From Atopococcus tabaci (GTDB lineage: Bacteria; Bacillota; Bacilli; Lactobacillales; Carnobacteriaceae_A), in NCBI GenBank assembly GCA_030535975.1, contig JAUNQW010000007.1, forward strand, positions 1 through 64,000: DNA of 64,000 nt. The letters are read 5' to 3'. This document shows positions 29,438-40,939 of this stretch, in pieces. How positions within the stretch are numbered: position 1 is the first letter of the stretch; each line of letters starts with the position of its first letter. The position numbers were made by a program, and so were the translations under genes. Below the pieces are notes generated by a model that saw only the letters and a list, made by a program, of their open reading frames with translations, was not told where the DNA came from and searched no databases.

Positions 29438-30028
29438 TTATAAATCAATCCAATGATACAAGCGCAGCCAGTAACCTATATTATTAACAACTTCCTTGAG
29501 GGCCAGACGACGGCCCTCTTTATGTTTCCAATAAGGAAGATCTTCCCCTTTAGAATTTTGATGATAAGAGGATGTAAAGTGCAGGTCAAATTCATAGTCT
29601 TGATTAACTTTTTCAAAGCACCAGCGTACCCGCCGAATATGATAGTCAGATGAAACAATCAACGCTGAATTAAATTGATGTTTCTTCATTAAACTTAAGG
29701 AATATACAGCATTGGTATAGGTACTTGTTGCCTGGTTTTCTTGAATAATTTGATTCTTGGGTATCCCCAGCCGGTCAAAATACAAAGGACGAAAATCTGC
29801 TTTTGTTTCCTTATTATAAAAAGAAGTGATAATCATCTGGTTGCTCTCTGCATAACCCTTTTTTAACAAGTGAGATGTTGTTTTGGCACGGTCTCGAGTA
29901 GGGCCTTCTGGTCCAATGATAACGTCCATTTTTCGGGGTTTCCTTCCAACATCCAAAGAAAAAAATAAAGCGACTAAGGGAACTAACACTAGTAAAACTA
30001 AAATGAATACGACTAAAGCTAACTGCAT
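29438..30028 (-). CDS. YdcF family protein (DUF218)
   Basis: 196-residue membrane-anchored protein: one N-terminal helix (LALVVFILVLLVLVPLVALFF) followed by a DUF218 domain with DVIIGPEGPTRDRAKTT, QATSTYTNAVYS and VSSDYHIRRVRW. Family members such as SanA, ElyC and YdcF affect envelope integrity or bind S-adenosylmethionine, but function is unsettled. ATG at 30028 is chosen with AAAGAG upstream; a TTG two codons earlier is possible. Confidence 0.85.
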   Translation of the reverse strand: MQLALVVFILVLLVLVPLVALFFSLDVGRKPRKMDVIIGPEGPTRDRAKTTSHLLKKGYAESNQMIITSFYNKETKADFRPLYFDRLGIPKNQIIQENQATSTYTNAVYSLSLMKKHQFNSALIVSSDYHIRRVRWCFEKVNQDYEFDLHFTSSYHQNSKGEDLPYWKHKEGRRLALKEVVNNIGYWLRLYHWIDL

Positions 30029-30218
30029 AATCAAACTCTTTTCTATAAATAATAATTCTATTATATCAATATTTTATAATAAAAAATAGAAGGTTTGAAA
30101 TATGTAAAACATCGTAACTCCACGCTTATTGTTAAAGTTTTTTATTCATTCTGAATTATCTTAAAAAAACTGCTAAACTAGAGCTGGTTATTATGCAAAG
30201 AATATAAAGGAGTAAACT

Positions 30219-31094
30219 ATGGAAAAGTTTTATGTTAATCAAGAAACAGAATTACTTAAATATATGCAGGAGGTTTTTTCTGACAAATCCCGTTCCGCAG
30301 TGAAAAAAATGCTACAACATGGACAATTCATCGTCGGAGGTAAGCCTGTTACTCAATTCAACTACCCCTTAAAAAAAGACCAGGTCGTCTATGTTCTTTC
30401 ACAAAAAGAATCTAAACAGATTGATTATCTGGAAAGTGTATCCGTTATCTATGAAGACCGCGATCTCCTCGCTATAGAGAAAGAATCCGGGCTCTTGTCA
30501 GTTCCATCTGAAAACGCCGCGCCCGACGAAGATTCAGCATACATTCAAGTCATGGGGTATGTTCAAAGTGTAGATAGTCGCGGAGAAGTTTTCTCAGTCC
30601 ACCGTCTTGATCGAAATACATCAGGTGTCATGCTTTTTGCAAAAAATAAAAGAGCTGAAAAAATTCTTCAAGATCGCTGGTCAGAACTTGTGCTTAAGCG
30701 GTCCTATACAGCGGTTGTCGAAGGATGTGATTTTCCAGAAGAGAAAGGAACGCATACTTCCTATATTAAGGAATTAGATAACTATCAGGTGATTTCTTCT
30801 CCAGACGATAATGGCGGAAAATTCGCTGAAACAAAATATAAAAAAATTAAGTCCAACGATCTTTATTCCTTGGTCGAGGCTGAGCTTGTAACGGGTCGTC
30901 GAAATCAGATTCGTTTACACATGAAAGATATGGGCCATCCTATTTCAGGTGATAGTAAATATGGAGCTGCATCCAATCCGCTGAATCGTCTGGCTCTCCA
31001 CGCTGTAAGTTTAGAAATTATCCATCCGATCAGCCAGGAAGAGCTTATCTTTGAATCTAAAGTACCAAACTCTTTCATAAATTTAGTAAAATAG
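30219..31094 (+). CDS. RluA-family pseudouridine synthase
   Basis: 291-residue RNA pseudouridine synthase with an N-terminal S4-like RNA-binding domain (SRSAVKKMLQHGQFIVGGKPV) and the RluA catalytic motif HRLDRNTSG with its essential Asp. The target RNA position cannot be read from the sequence; RluD-like 23S rRNA modification is the usual role. AAAGGAGTAAACT gives a strong start. Monocistronic, plus strand. Confidence 0.9.
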   Translation: MEKFYVNQETELLKYMQEVFSDKSRSAVKKMLQHGQFIVGGKPVTQFNYPLKKDQVVYVLSQKESKQIDYLESVSVIYEDRDLLAIEKESGLLSVPSENAAPDEDSAYIQVMGYVQSVDSRGEVFSVHRLDRNTSGVMLFAKNKRAEKILQDRWSELVLKRSYTAVVEGCDFPEEKGTHTSYIKELDNYQVISSPDDNGGKFAETKYKKIKSNDLYSLVEAELVTGRRNQIRLHMKDMGHPISGDSKYGAASNPLNRLALHAVSLEIIHPISQEELIFESKVPNSFINLVK

Positions 31095-31100
31095 TCAATA

Positions 31101-31156
31101 TAAAAACTCTCCTCATGCCTTTACTTTCTTAAGTAAAGCTTTAGGAGAGTTTTTCT
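31101..31156. terminator. bidirectional terminator between convergent genes
   Basis: AAAACTCTCCT pairs with AGGAGAGTTTT and an inner CTTTACTT with AAGTAAAG, forming a long two-part hairpin with A/T tracts. It serves the RluA-family gene (plus) and the lipoprotein gene (minus). Confidence 0.9.
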
Positions 31157-31164
31157 GATATCTT

Positions 31165-32217
31165 TTATTCTTCAATTACATTGTCTGGAGCAGACCCAGC
31201 AAAAGGATCAACCGCCGGAACCGGAGGAGTAGATTCTGGTGCGGCTGATTGACTTGTTTCTGGCTGAGTTCTGGGTGGTTGAGTGGTAGTTGGCTGAGTT
31301 CTCGACGGTTGAGTTCTTGGGGGCTGAGTGGTTGGAGCCTGAGTTCTAGGCGGCGTCGGAGTTGAGGGACGAGTCGAACGAGACTCAGCCGGCTGGGCTG
31401 GCTGAGATGTCTCTTCTTCATCTTCATCAATCTCTTCCTCTACCGCATCTTCTTCTGGTTGATTGTTTAATACAGCAGAAATAACTGCCGCTGTATCCGT
31501 TGCACCTAGGCTGATCAGCTCATTGTAATAAGATTGTAACTCTCCCACAGAAAGATCTGTATTCACACTGCCATCAGCATTCAAAACTAAGTTTCTAATA
31601 GCATCTATACGTGCCTGGTTAGTATCTTCTTCTGTATGCTCACTCTCAAGACCTGTCGCAGCTACAAAAGCTTCATAAATCGCCATATATTTTTCATAAA
31701 ACACAGGCTTGATTTCTTCCAAACTTTGAAGCTGCATCATAAAGTCTGAAGGTAATTCACTTTCGTCAATTACTATTTGAGTTTCCACCTCAAATCGATC
31801 AGCAAGCACTTGTTTCACATTATACATCGTCTCGATAATCCCATACTCTTTTTGCAGCTCTCGAACTTGGTCAACTTCTTCTTCCATTTCGAGTTGGTCC
31901 AGCATTTCTTCTAAATCTTCCTTCAAGGTCTCTTCTGCTTCAAATTTTTCAAGGGAAACTTCTTCCTCATCTAAATTTACATCAGGCTCTTCATCTAAGT
32001 TTTCTTCATCTAATTGTACTTCTTCATAGAGAGATGTCACACGTTCTTCTAAAGCAGTAATCTCTTCTGTATAAGAAGTTGTTTCCTCTTCAGCAAGCTG
32101 AGAAACTTCTTTCACTTCACTAGTTGAATTTGTATCGTTATTATTACACCCGGCTAATCCAAACAGGGACAAGGCCGTCACAGTAAAAAACAATCTTTTA
32201 AGGGTTATATTATCCAT
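31165..32217 (-). CDS. lipoprotein with acidic coiled coil and Pro/Thr/Gln tail
   Basis: 350-residue predicted lipoprotein. The signal peptide ends in lipobox LFGLAGC. Residues about 30-150 are very acidic and helical, residues about 190-245 form a small mixed domain, and another Glu/Asp block lies near 250-265. The last 80 residues are a low-complexity tail with repeats of the type TQPPRTQP. Such tails often span the cell wall. I recognise no functional family. The TTACAATG region gives a plausible start, though the ribosome binding site (AAAGGATTTACT) is moderate. Confidence 0.8.
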   Translation of the reverse strand: MDNITLKRLFFTVTALSLFGLAGCNNNDTNSTSEVKEVSQLAEEETTSYTEEITALEERVTSLYEEVQLDEENLDEEPDVNLDEEEVSLEKFEAEETLKEDLEEMLDQLEMEEEVDQVRELQKEYGIIETMYNVKQVLADRFEVETQIVIDESELPSDFMMQLQSLEEIKPVFYEKYMAIYEAFVAATGLESEHTEEDTNQARIDAIRNLVLNADGSVNTDLSVGELQSYYNELISLGATDTAAVISAVLNNQPEEDAVEEEIDEDEEETSQPAQPAESRSTRPSTPTPPRTQAPTTQPPRTQPSRTQPTTTQPPRTQPETSQSAAPESTPPVPAVDPFAGSAPDNVIEE

Positions 32218-32316
32218 AGTAAATCCTTTCCAAAAAGTATAAATATTATGTGAGTCGTGTTTTTTATTAACTTTTTATCCAATCATTTTACTATTTTATC
32301 AGAATATAAGCCAATA

Positions 32317-32772
32317 TCAAAGTTCAATTCCTTCGAGGGCAAGTAATTCTTTTTTTATAGATAATCCCAAACGATAGCCAATTAAATTCCCACTTGAACC
32401 AACTACCCGGTGACAGGGAACGATGATGGGTAAAGGATTTTTATTATTTGCTCCTCCTACGGCCCGACTGGCTTTCTCATTGCAGATCCTTTGAGCCACC
32501 TGCTTATAGGACCTGGTTTGTCCATAAGGGATAGTCTGCAGGTCTTTCCAAACTTTTTCTTGAAAGTCTGTTCCGTTAAATTTAACCGGCAGATTAAACT
32601 TTTTTAAATCACCTTTTAAATAGGACTTTAACTGCTTTTCAGCCTCTTTTAATAACAAACTATCTTGACTATGATCTTCCTTATGCTTAAGCAACTCTAA
32701 TTTGACCAAAGATCCTTGATCCTCTGTAATTTTGATCCAACCTATAGGAGTTGAAAATACTTTACGTTTCAT
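32317..32772 (-). CDS. ogt: methylated-DNA-[protein]-cysteine S-methyltransferase
   Basis: 151-residue suicide repair enzyme that removes O6-alkyl groups from guanine. The acceptor cysteine lies in IVPCHRVVGS (C120). An N-terminal RNase H-like domain of about 70 residues precedes it, as in Ogt. ATG at 32772 is chosen because AAGGGTG lies upstream. It sits just beyond the atp operon terminator. Confidence 0.93.
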   Translation of the reverse strand: MKRKVFSTPIGWIKITEDQGSLVKLELLKHKEDHSQDSLLLKEAEKQLKSYLKGDLKKFNLPVKFNGTDFQEKVWKDLQTIPYGQTRSYKQVAQRICNEKASRAVGGANNKNPLPIIVPCHRVVGSSGNLIGYRLGLSIKKELLALEGIEL

Positions 32773-32799
32773 CTTTTCACCCTTTTTCTGCCAATAAAA

Positions 32800-32836
32800 C
32801 AAAAAAATCAAAAGTAAAGTTACTTTTGATTTTTTA
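32800..32836. terminator. terminator of the atp operon
   Basis: ATCAAAAGTA and TACTTTTGAT flank loop AAGT, with A and T tracts on both sides. The atpC stop codon lies within the 3' arm on the plus strand, so the gene ends inside its own terminator. Confidence 0.85.
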
Positions 32837-33269
32837 ATTTAGCTGTTTTTACATCAATTTGATTAATAGCATGCTTTAGCTCTATTCTTGCACGGGTATA
32901 AGCCGCCGTATCTTTTTTCATTAAAGCCGTTTCCATTTCAGATTCCGCTTTTTGCATCTCTAATCGTACGTCAGCTTCGTCAATATCCCTGGCTCGTATA
33001 GCAAAACTGGCAACAATATTAACAGTATTATTATGGACTTCCATAATTCCCCCGTTAACTGCGATATAAGCTTCCTTATCTTCTTGATTTTTTTTGTTTA
33101 ATGTAACCTTGACAGCTCCAGTATCTATAGGAGTAACTAAGGAAATATGGTGAGGTAAAATACCAATTTCTCCACTGGGTGTGTCTGCAGTAACAAACGA
33201 TGCTTGATTAGAAAATATGAGCCCATTCGGGGCGTACACATTAACTTCTAGATATGTTTGATTTGTCAT
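32820..33269 (-). CDS. atpC: F-type ATP synthase epsilon subunit
   Basis: 149-residue rotor subunit: beta-sandwich N-terminal domain (SGEIGILPHHISLVTPI) and a C-terminal helical hairpin from about residue 90 that inhibits hydrolysis in many bacteria. Slightly longer than usual because of a Lys-rich C-terminal extension. It lies two bases after atpD. Confidence 0.94.
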   Translation of the reverse strand: MTNQTYLEVNVYAPNGLIFSNQASFVTADTPSGEIGILPHHISLVTPIDTGAVKVTLNKKNQEDKEAYIAVNGGIMEVHNNTVNIVASFAIRARDIDEADVRLEMQKAESEMETALMKKDTAAYTRARIELKHAINQIDVKTAKLKNQK

Positions 33270-33271
33270 AC

Positions 33272-35673
<2,402 letters not shown>

Positions 35674-35685
35674 TAGTACTCACCC

Positions 35686-37197
35686 CTAAGTATGAAGAAC
35701 AGAAATATCGAAGCTTTCAATGAAATCTAATATAATTTGACGCATCTTTTCCTCATCATCAAAACTCCCTACCGTCAACAAACGATTCATTTCACCTGGG
35801 TAGGTTAAATTGAGATAGTCATAAAGCTCTTCTTCGAATCGATGCAGGTCTTCTACAGGTATGCCCTCTAAGAGATCTTCAGTTAAAGCATAGAGTATCA
35901 TGATTTGTTGATTGGCAGGAAGAGTGTGGTGAGCAGCCTGCTTTAGAATTTCTACTGTCGCTTCTCCTTTTTTCAATCGTCGCTGGGTATCTTCGTCAAG
36001 ATCAGCACCAAATTGAGCAAAAGCTTCCAGCTCTCTGTAAGCAGCCAAATCAATACGTAAAGTACCTGATACTTGTTTCATTGCTTTCAATTGAGCTGAT
36101 CCACCCACACGGGAAACAGATAATCCTGCATTAATAGCGGGTCTGAAGCCGGAGTTAAATAAATCTTGTTCTAAGAAAATTTGTCCATCAGTGATAGAAA
36201 TAACATTGGTCGGGATATAAGCAGATATATCTCCTGCCTGTGTCTCAATAATAGGCAAAGCGGTTATAGAGCCGCCTCCCTTTGACTCACTTAATTTGGC
36301 AGCCCGTTCCAATAAGCGGGAATGGGTATAGAAGACATCACCAGGATAAGCCTCACGTCCAGGCGGTCTTTTCAACAGTAAACTCATCTCACGATAAGCT
36401 GTAGCCTGCTTACTTAAATCATCATAGACAATAAGTACATGACGACCGTTATACATGAACTCCTCTGCCATAGCAGTGGCAGCATAAGGAGAAATATAAA
36501 GCAGACTCGAAGTTTCTGAAGCACTTGCTGAGACAATAATTGTATGACTCATAGCTCCATGTTTCTCTAAAATTGTAGCGATGTTCTTAACGGTGGATGC
36601 TTTTTGACCGATTGCAACATAAATACAAAGAACATCTGTATTTTTTTGATTAATAATAGTATCGACGGCTAAAGTTGTTTTTCCAGTCTTCCTATCACCG
36701 ATGATTAATTCTCTTTGACCTCGTCCAATTGGAACAAGCGAGTCAATCGCTTTAATTCCTGTCTGCAGAGGTTGATTAATACTTTGACGATCCATAATAC
36801 CCGGGGCTTCAAACTCTACAGGGCGAGTATTAGATGTTCGAACAGATCCTTTACCATCTAAAGGATTCCCCATTGGATCAACCACTCGTCCAAGTAAAGC
36901 TTCTCCTACAGGAACTTGCATAACATCTCCAGTCCGGCGGACCAAATCACCTTCTTGAATATCTTTATATTCTCCTAAGATAATAATCCCTATCGTGTCT
37001 GCCTCTAAATTCTGAACCATGCCTAAAGAACCATTCGAAAATTCAATCATCTCACCATACATGGCATCGTATAAGCCAGTAACATTAGCGATACCATCAC
37101 CAACATTATCGATAATACCAATCTCTTCAATATGATTGGCAACATCAAACTGGTTAATCTGGTCACTCAGTCTTTGAGTTACGGTATTGTTACTCAT
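35686..37197 (-). CDS. atpA: F-type ATP synthase alpha subunit
   Basis: 503-residue non-catalytic head subunit. Walker A GDRKTGKT at residues 167-174. The N-terminal segment ([23 protein letters not shown]) diverges from the usual AEEISALIKQQIENYES pattern. In the known enzyme this helix is one of those that dock the delta subunit, and delta is truncated in this operon. The rest of the protein is standard. Confidence 0.97.
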   Translation of the reverse strand: MSNNTVTQRLSDQINQFDVANHIEEIGIIDNVGDGIANVTGLYDAMYGEMIEFSNGSLGMVQNLEADTIGIIILGEYKDIQEGDLVRRTGDVMQVPVGEALLGRVVDPMGNPLDGKGSVRTSNTRPVEFEAPGIMDRQSINQPLQTGIKAIDSLVPIGRGQRELIIGDRKTGKTTLAVDTIINQKNTDVLCIYVAIGQKASTVKNIATILEKHGAMSHTIIVSASASETSSLLYISPYAATAMAEEFMYNGRHVLIVYDDLSKQATAYREMSLLLKRPPGREAYPGDVFYTHSRLLERAAKLSESKGGGSITALPIIETQAGDISAYIPTNVISITDGQIFLEQDLFNSGFRPAINAGLSVSRVGGSAQLKAMKQVSGTLRIDLAAYRELEAFAQFGADLDEDTQRRLKKGEATVEILKQAAHHTLPANQQIMILYALTEDLLEGIPVEDLHRFEEELYDYLNLTYPGEMNRLLTVGSFDDEEKMRQIILDFIESFDISVLHT

Positions 37198-37211
37198 TTT
37201 TCCACCTCTAT

Positions 37212-37559
37212 TTATTCACTAATTAAATGATGTCGCATATCTTCCAGCTTACGTAGAAGGCTGTTGTCATAATAATAAGAACGGCTTTGTATACGTATAC
37301 CAGCAATTAATCTCGCGTCAACAATATATTGAATATCATCTTGTTCAAAAGTTATTATCCGTTCCAATGCTCTAAGAACTACTTCTTTGTCCTGCTGGCT
37401 TAATGGATGTGCGCTGGTAATTCGTATGACCGGTGACTCTTTTTGTTCTTTCAGTCTCTCTTGTCCAGCTTCAATTTGCTGTCTTTGCTTCAAAAGAATT
37501 TCAAGAATATCACTTTCATTCATCTCATTACTTTGATTATTCTTCATCTTGATCAGCAT
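37212..37559 (-). CDS. atpH: truncated F-type ATP synthase delta subunit
   Basis: Only 115 residues at most, against about 175-180 for usual AtpH/OSCP. The C-terminal half is present: [18 protein letters not shown] matches the usual 'V.SA.PL...' strand and [20 protein letters not shown] the 'GG.RI....DGS' segment. The six-helix N-terminal domain, which binds the alpha subunits at the top of the head, is missing, replaced by about 40 residues of charged helix. The preceding atpF is full length and overlaps the start, so no lost exon or frameshift is hidden. Other ATGs at 37547 and 37523 are possible. Confidence 0.85.
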   Translation of the reverse strand: MLIKMKNNQSNEMNESDILEILLKQRQQIEAGQERLKEQKESPVIRITSAHPLSQQDKEVVLRALERIITFEQDDIQYIVDARLIAGIRIQSRSYYYDNSLLRKLEDMRHHLISE

Positions 37560-38046
37560 CCAATTCCAAGACGAGGTCTTTAATAAGCTGCTGATGATCT
37601 TCTATATCAACTTCTCTTTGTAAGATTTGACCTGCAATATTGACAGACAGCTGAGCAACTTCGTCCTGCATAGCAATCATCATTTCTTGACGATCATGCT
37701 CGATAGCTTCTTCTTCTCTTTTGCGTTTTTGAGCAATCTCCATCTCAGCTGCTTCTACAGCTAACATTTTTTCACGTTCAATTTTTTTGTTTGTCTCCTG
37801 CATAATAGCAGTAGCATCCAGCTTGGCCTTCTTACGGTCAGCTTGAGCTTCTTCCTGCAAAAACCGAGCTTTTTCCTGCGATACACTGGCTTGGTTAATA
37901 TCATCTTTTATCCGATTTTCACGTTCTTCTAATATCCCGTTAATAGGTTTCCAAGCAAACTTATAGACAATTGCAAGGAGTAAGATAAACGAGATTAAGG
38001 TCATCAGAAAATGACCAAGGCCAGTCTGTTGTAAAACTTCTAGCAC
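37537..38046 (-). CDS. atpF: F-type ATP synthase b subunit
   Basis: 169-residue stator subunit with one N-terminal membrane helix (about 12-30) and a long charged coiled coil to residue 150. Typical size. A single b gene is present, so a homodimer is expected. Its 3' end overlaps the start of the shortened atpH. Confidence 0.95.
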   Translation of the reverse strand: MLEVLQQTGLGHFLMTLISFILLLAIVYKFAWKPINGILEERENRIKDDINQASVSQEKARFLQEEAQADRKKAKLDATAIMQETNKKIEREKMLAVEAAEMEIAQKRKREEEAIEHDRQEMMIAMQDEVAQLSVNIAGQILQREVDIEDHQQLIKDLVLELDADQDEE

Positions 38047-38064
38047 TGAACTTCCTCCTAACTA

Positions 38065-38283
38065 TTAGCTGAACAGTAACATGAAGGCAATAACCGCTGC
38101 CATGATAGGAATTGCCTCAATGAGACCTACCCCAATAAACATCGTTGTTCTAATCTTACTTTCCATTTCTGGTTGGCGTGCCATTGACTCCAAAGCTTTT
38201 GAAATAACCATCCCGTTACCTATTGCCGAACCAAATGCTGCAATCCCTACTGCAAATGCTGCTGCTAATCCATTTAAATCCAT
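38065..38283 (-). CDS. atpE: F-type ATP synthase c subunit, H+ type
   Basis: 72-residue two-helix hairpin that forms the rotor ring. The ion-binding carboxylate is E56 in GLIEAIPI. The Na+ signature of Na+-type c subunits (a Gln in helix 1 and a Ser-Thr pair after the Glu) is not present, so proton coupling is predicted. The polar loop is ARQPE. Confidence 0.96.
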   Translation of the reverse strand: MDLNGLAAAFAVGIAAFGSAIGNGMVISKALESMARQPEMESKIRTTMFIGVGLIEAIPIMAAVIAFMLLFS

Positions 38284-38294
38284 TTTATTTTCTC

Positions 38295-39014
38295 CTATTC
38301 CTCTTCTTCTAATGTAATTTTATCCTTTAAATAAACAGTACTTAATGTGACAAAAATATAAGCTTGAATCACTCCAATAAATAAGGAAAAAGTCTGCCAT
38401 ATCATTTGGAGTGGGATTCCTGCTAACCAAGTTACTAAGCCCAGCGAGTTACCCATTGAAGCTATAAGGGCTAATAAAATTTCACCAGCAAATATATTAC
38501 CAAATAAACGCATCGCTAAAGTAAATAAATTTAGCAGTTCTTCACCAATTACAATCGGAAAACCGATTACGGGACTAAAATAGGTCTGCTTAAAATAGCC
38601 ACCAAAACCTTTTTTTCGGATACCTAACAAATGAGAAATGATGTTCATTACGAGGGCCAAAGAAAAAGCAACGGCAGGATCAGCCGTTGGACTTTTCCAT
38701 AAGGAGACATGATATGGCTCCACTAAAAAGGGTAATCCAAGTAGGTTAGCTACAAAAACAAAGAGAAATAAGGTCATCATAATCCACACATAAATCGGTT
38801 CAGCAGCTTTGCCTAAATTATCATTGACAATCCCTTTAATAAAATCCACCAAGCTTTCAAGTACAAGTTGGGGTTTTCCTGGACTCTCCACCGATAATTT
38901 TCGGGTTAAGAGTATAGAGGCGATTAATACAACAATCAAAGTTCCTGCCGTTGCAATTAGCGTGTTAAAGCTAAAGGTTAGGCCAAATATTTCAATAAAT
39001 TTTGTTTCAGCCAT
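38295..39014 (-). CDS. atpB: F-type ATP synthase a subunit
   Basis: 239-residue stator membrane subunit with about five to six helices. The essential arginine lies in LAMRLFGN (R169), on the helix facing the c-ring. First gene of the operon; no atpI is found upstream, only a 220-base leader with two hairpins. AAAGAAGG precedes the ATG. Confidence 0.96.
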   Translation of the reverse strand: MAETKFIEIFGLTFSFNTLIATAGTLIVVLIASILLTRKLSVESPGKPQLVLESLVDFIKGIVNDNLGKAAEPIYVWIMMTLFLFVFVANLLGLPFLVEPYHVSLWKSPTADPAVAFSLALVMNIISHLLGIRKKGFGGYFKQTYFSPVIGFPIVIGEELLNLFTLAMRLFGNIFAGEILLALIASMGNSLGLVTWLAGIPLQMIWQTFSLFIGVIQAYIFVTLSTVYLKDKITLEEEE

Positions 39015-39074
39015 TTGATACCTTCTTTCCTATCATTGGCTTCACTAGTTCCCTAATGAAGGTTCTATATTTAA

Positions 39075-39099
39075 AAAATTAACCACTCTTGCCAGAGTG
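39075..39099 (-). terminator. second hairpin/U-tract element in the atp leader
   Basis: On the minus strand CACTCT, loop GGCA, AGAGTG followed by GTTAATTTTTT. A short terminator-like hairpin inside the atp leader, about 60 bases before atpB. Confidence 0.45.
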
Positions 39100-39113
39100 A
39101 GTATTTCTCTGTA

Positions 39114-39145
39114 GGCAAAAAAATCTAGAGATTATTTAATCTCTA
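39114..39145 (-). terminator. first hairpin/U-tract element in the atp leader
   Basis: TAGAGATTA and TAATCTCTA are perfectly complementary around two bases, followed on the minus strand by GATTTTTTT. It would act as an intrinsic terminator or attenuator about 100 bases upstream of atpB, within the operon's own leader. Confidence 0.55.
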
Positions 39146-39437
39146 CACAATTTTGAACTGACTACAACATCTCTAAGATTTCTTTTAAAAACATCGTGAA
39201 AGGGTTACCAACTCCTTTGTATAGCCTTCTATCTTTAGTATCTATTATAGTCTTCAATAAATAAATAGCAAGGCAGCTGCTGCATATAAATAAGAAGAAA
39301 CATTTTAAAGTAATAGATTCATCATAGACAAAGCTTGCCTTTGCAAGGTTCTTCTTTGATTCATTTTTTTTTATACTTTTATGAATCTGAGAGAAATAAT
39401 AAAGAATATCTTTGAATTATTCCTGTTTTTAAAACAA

Positions 39438-39471
39438 AAAAATTAAGAAAGTAAAATAACTTTCTTAATTT
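39438..39471. terminator. terminator after pepA
   Basis: AAATTAAGAAAGT and ACTTTCTTAATTT form a perfect 13-base stem around loop AAAATA, with an A tract on the plus side. It follows the pepA stop by ten bases. Confidence 0.85.
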
Positions 39472-39480
39472 AGAGATGAA

Positions 39481-40881
39481 TTAAAGAGCGGCAATCCAGC
39501 GATAAAGTGTTTTAACTCCAGTCCCACTTGCACCCTGAGGGAGATAGTCATAAGCATTCTTTGAATAGGAAGGACCCGCAATGTCTAAGTGGACCCAAGG
39601 GATATCTTCAGTAAAATGCTCCAGGAATACACCCGCTGTAATAGCACCTGCTCCACCTTTAGGCGCATTATCTAAATCACCAAACTTCCCTTTAATTTGT
39701 TTATAGTGGCTTGGAAAAGCTTGAAGACGCTGAGTAGGTTCTGCACCATTTTGACTGGCAGTTAAAATCTGATCAGCTAACTCATCCTCATTTGACATCA
39801 TCACCGTACAACGAGGACCCACTGCTGCGATTGCTGCTCCCGTCAGAGTTGCCAGATCAACGATAGCTTTTGAGTTTAATTTTGTTGCTGCATAATAAAT
39901 AGCATCGGCTAAAGTCAGGCGACCTTCAGCATCGGTATTATTAACTTCGATCGTGGTTCCTTTCATAGATGAGACAATATCGCCATTCTTGAAGGCCTTC
40001 CCATCAATGAGATTTTCTGCAGCGGCAATCACACCTACCACATTTTGCTTAACCCCAACTGTAGACAGAGCATAGATCCCCCCCACGACAGCAGCTGCTC
40101 CAGCCATGTCTGAATGCATCGTTTCCATCGATCCGCCGGGTTTAATAGCATAACCACCTGAATCATAAGTCATACCCTTGCCTACCAAGGTCAAATGGTC
40201 TTTCTCATCAGTCGGCATGTACTTTAATACAATAAACCGGGGTGGACGATCGGAACCTTTAGCGACCTGTAAAAAAGCCTCCATTCCCATAGATTTAATT
40301 TGATCTTCATCGTAAATTTCGACTTCAACATCCGTCTCCTGGAAGAGTTCCCGGACTTGTTCAGCCAAAGTTTCAGGATACAAATCTAATGGTCGTTGGT
40401 TTACTAAGTCACGAGCATGGAAAACAGCTTTGGCGACTTTCTCTACTAGATCAAATGTCGGTTTCCAATAGTCATAATCATCCATTGAAAGTTCCAGTTC
40501 GATCAAATCACCTTTCTCCGTTTTGTAGTGGTCAAAGCGGTATTCAGCTTGGTATAGACCTTCTAAGGTTTTCCCTGGAAACTCTTCATCCTCTTTAAAT
40601 GAATCAGGAACCTCTAAATGGATTTTATTAATCCCTAATCCTTGTAAATATCTCCCTAGATTATAGAAATAAAGAGTAGCTTGATAAGGATCATTATCTT
40701 CTTCTTTACCAATACCATAATAAATAGTTCCATGACCATTTTCATCTAACATAGCGTAATGAGAATCAGCTGCACCATCAAAAAGGGTTTTCTCTTTGAG
40801 GGCCAAGGCTGTTTCATCTTGACTATCTTCGTAAACAACATGCACAGTGACATCTGTCACTTGATCTTTTAATAATTTCAT
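39481..40881 (-). CDS. pepA: M17 family leucyl aminopeptidase
   Basis: 466-residue two-metal aminopeptidase. The C-terminal catalytic domain holds the metal and active-site motifs GKGMTYDSGGYAIKP, MHSDMAGAAAV and the family signature NTDAEGRLTLADAI. The N-terminal half is a divergent regulatory domain. Cytosolic peptide turnover is the usual role. The gene carries its own terminator; GGAGG lies before the ATG. Confidence 0.93.
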   Translation of the reverse strand: MKLLKDQVTDVTVHVVYEDSQDETALALKEKTLFDGAADSHYAMLDENGHGTIYYGIGKEEDNDPYQATLYFYNLGRYLQGLGINKIHLEVPDSFKEDEEFPGKTLEGLYQAEYRFDHYKTEKGDLIELELSMDDYDYWKPTFDLVEKVAKAVFHARDLVNQRPLDLYPETLAEQVRELFQETDVEVEIYDEDQIKSMGMEAFLQVAKGSDRPPRFIVLKYMPTDEKDHLTLVGKGMTYDSGGYAIKPGGSMETMHSDMAGAAAVVGGIYALSTVGVKQNVVGVIAAAENLIDGKAFKNGDIVSSMKGTTIEVNNTDAEGRLTLADAIYYAATKLNSKAIVDLATLTGAAIAAVGPRCTVMMSNEDELADQILTASQNGAEPTQRLQAFPSHYKQIKGKFGDLDNAPKGGAGAITAGVFLEHFTEDIPWVHLDIAGPSYSKNAYDYLPQGASGTGVKTLYRWIAAL

Positions 40882-40939
40882 CTATATACCTCCAGAATGT
40901 ATGATATATCCAGTATAGCAAACTGTTATAAAAAAACTC

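Larger units (their letters stand above)
39015..39271 (-). promoter_or_regulatory. atp operon promoter and long leader
   Basis: On the minus strand TTGCTA (39266-39271), a 16-base spacer and TATAAT (39244-39249) form a good promoter about 230 bases before atpB. The leader holds a possible 10-residue frame (39162-39194), a 9-base perfect hairpin with a T tract (39114-39145) and a second hairpin with a T tract (39075-39099). No atpI gene or recognisable remnant is present. Between 39272 and the pepA terminator I see nothing else. Confidence 0.6.
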
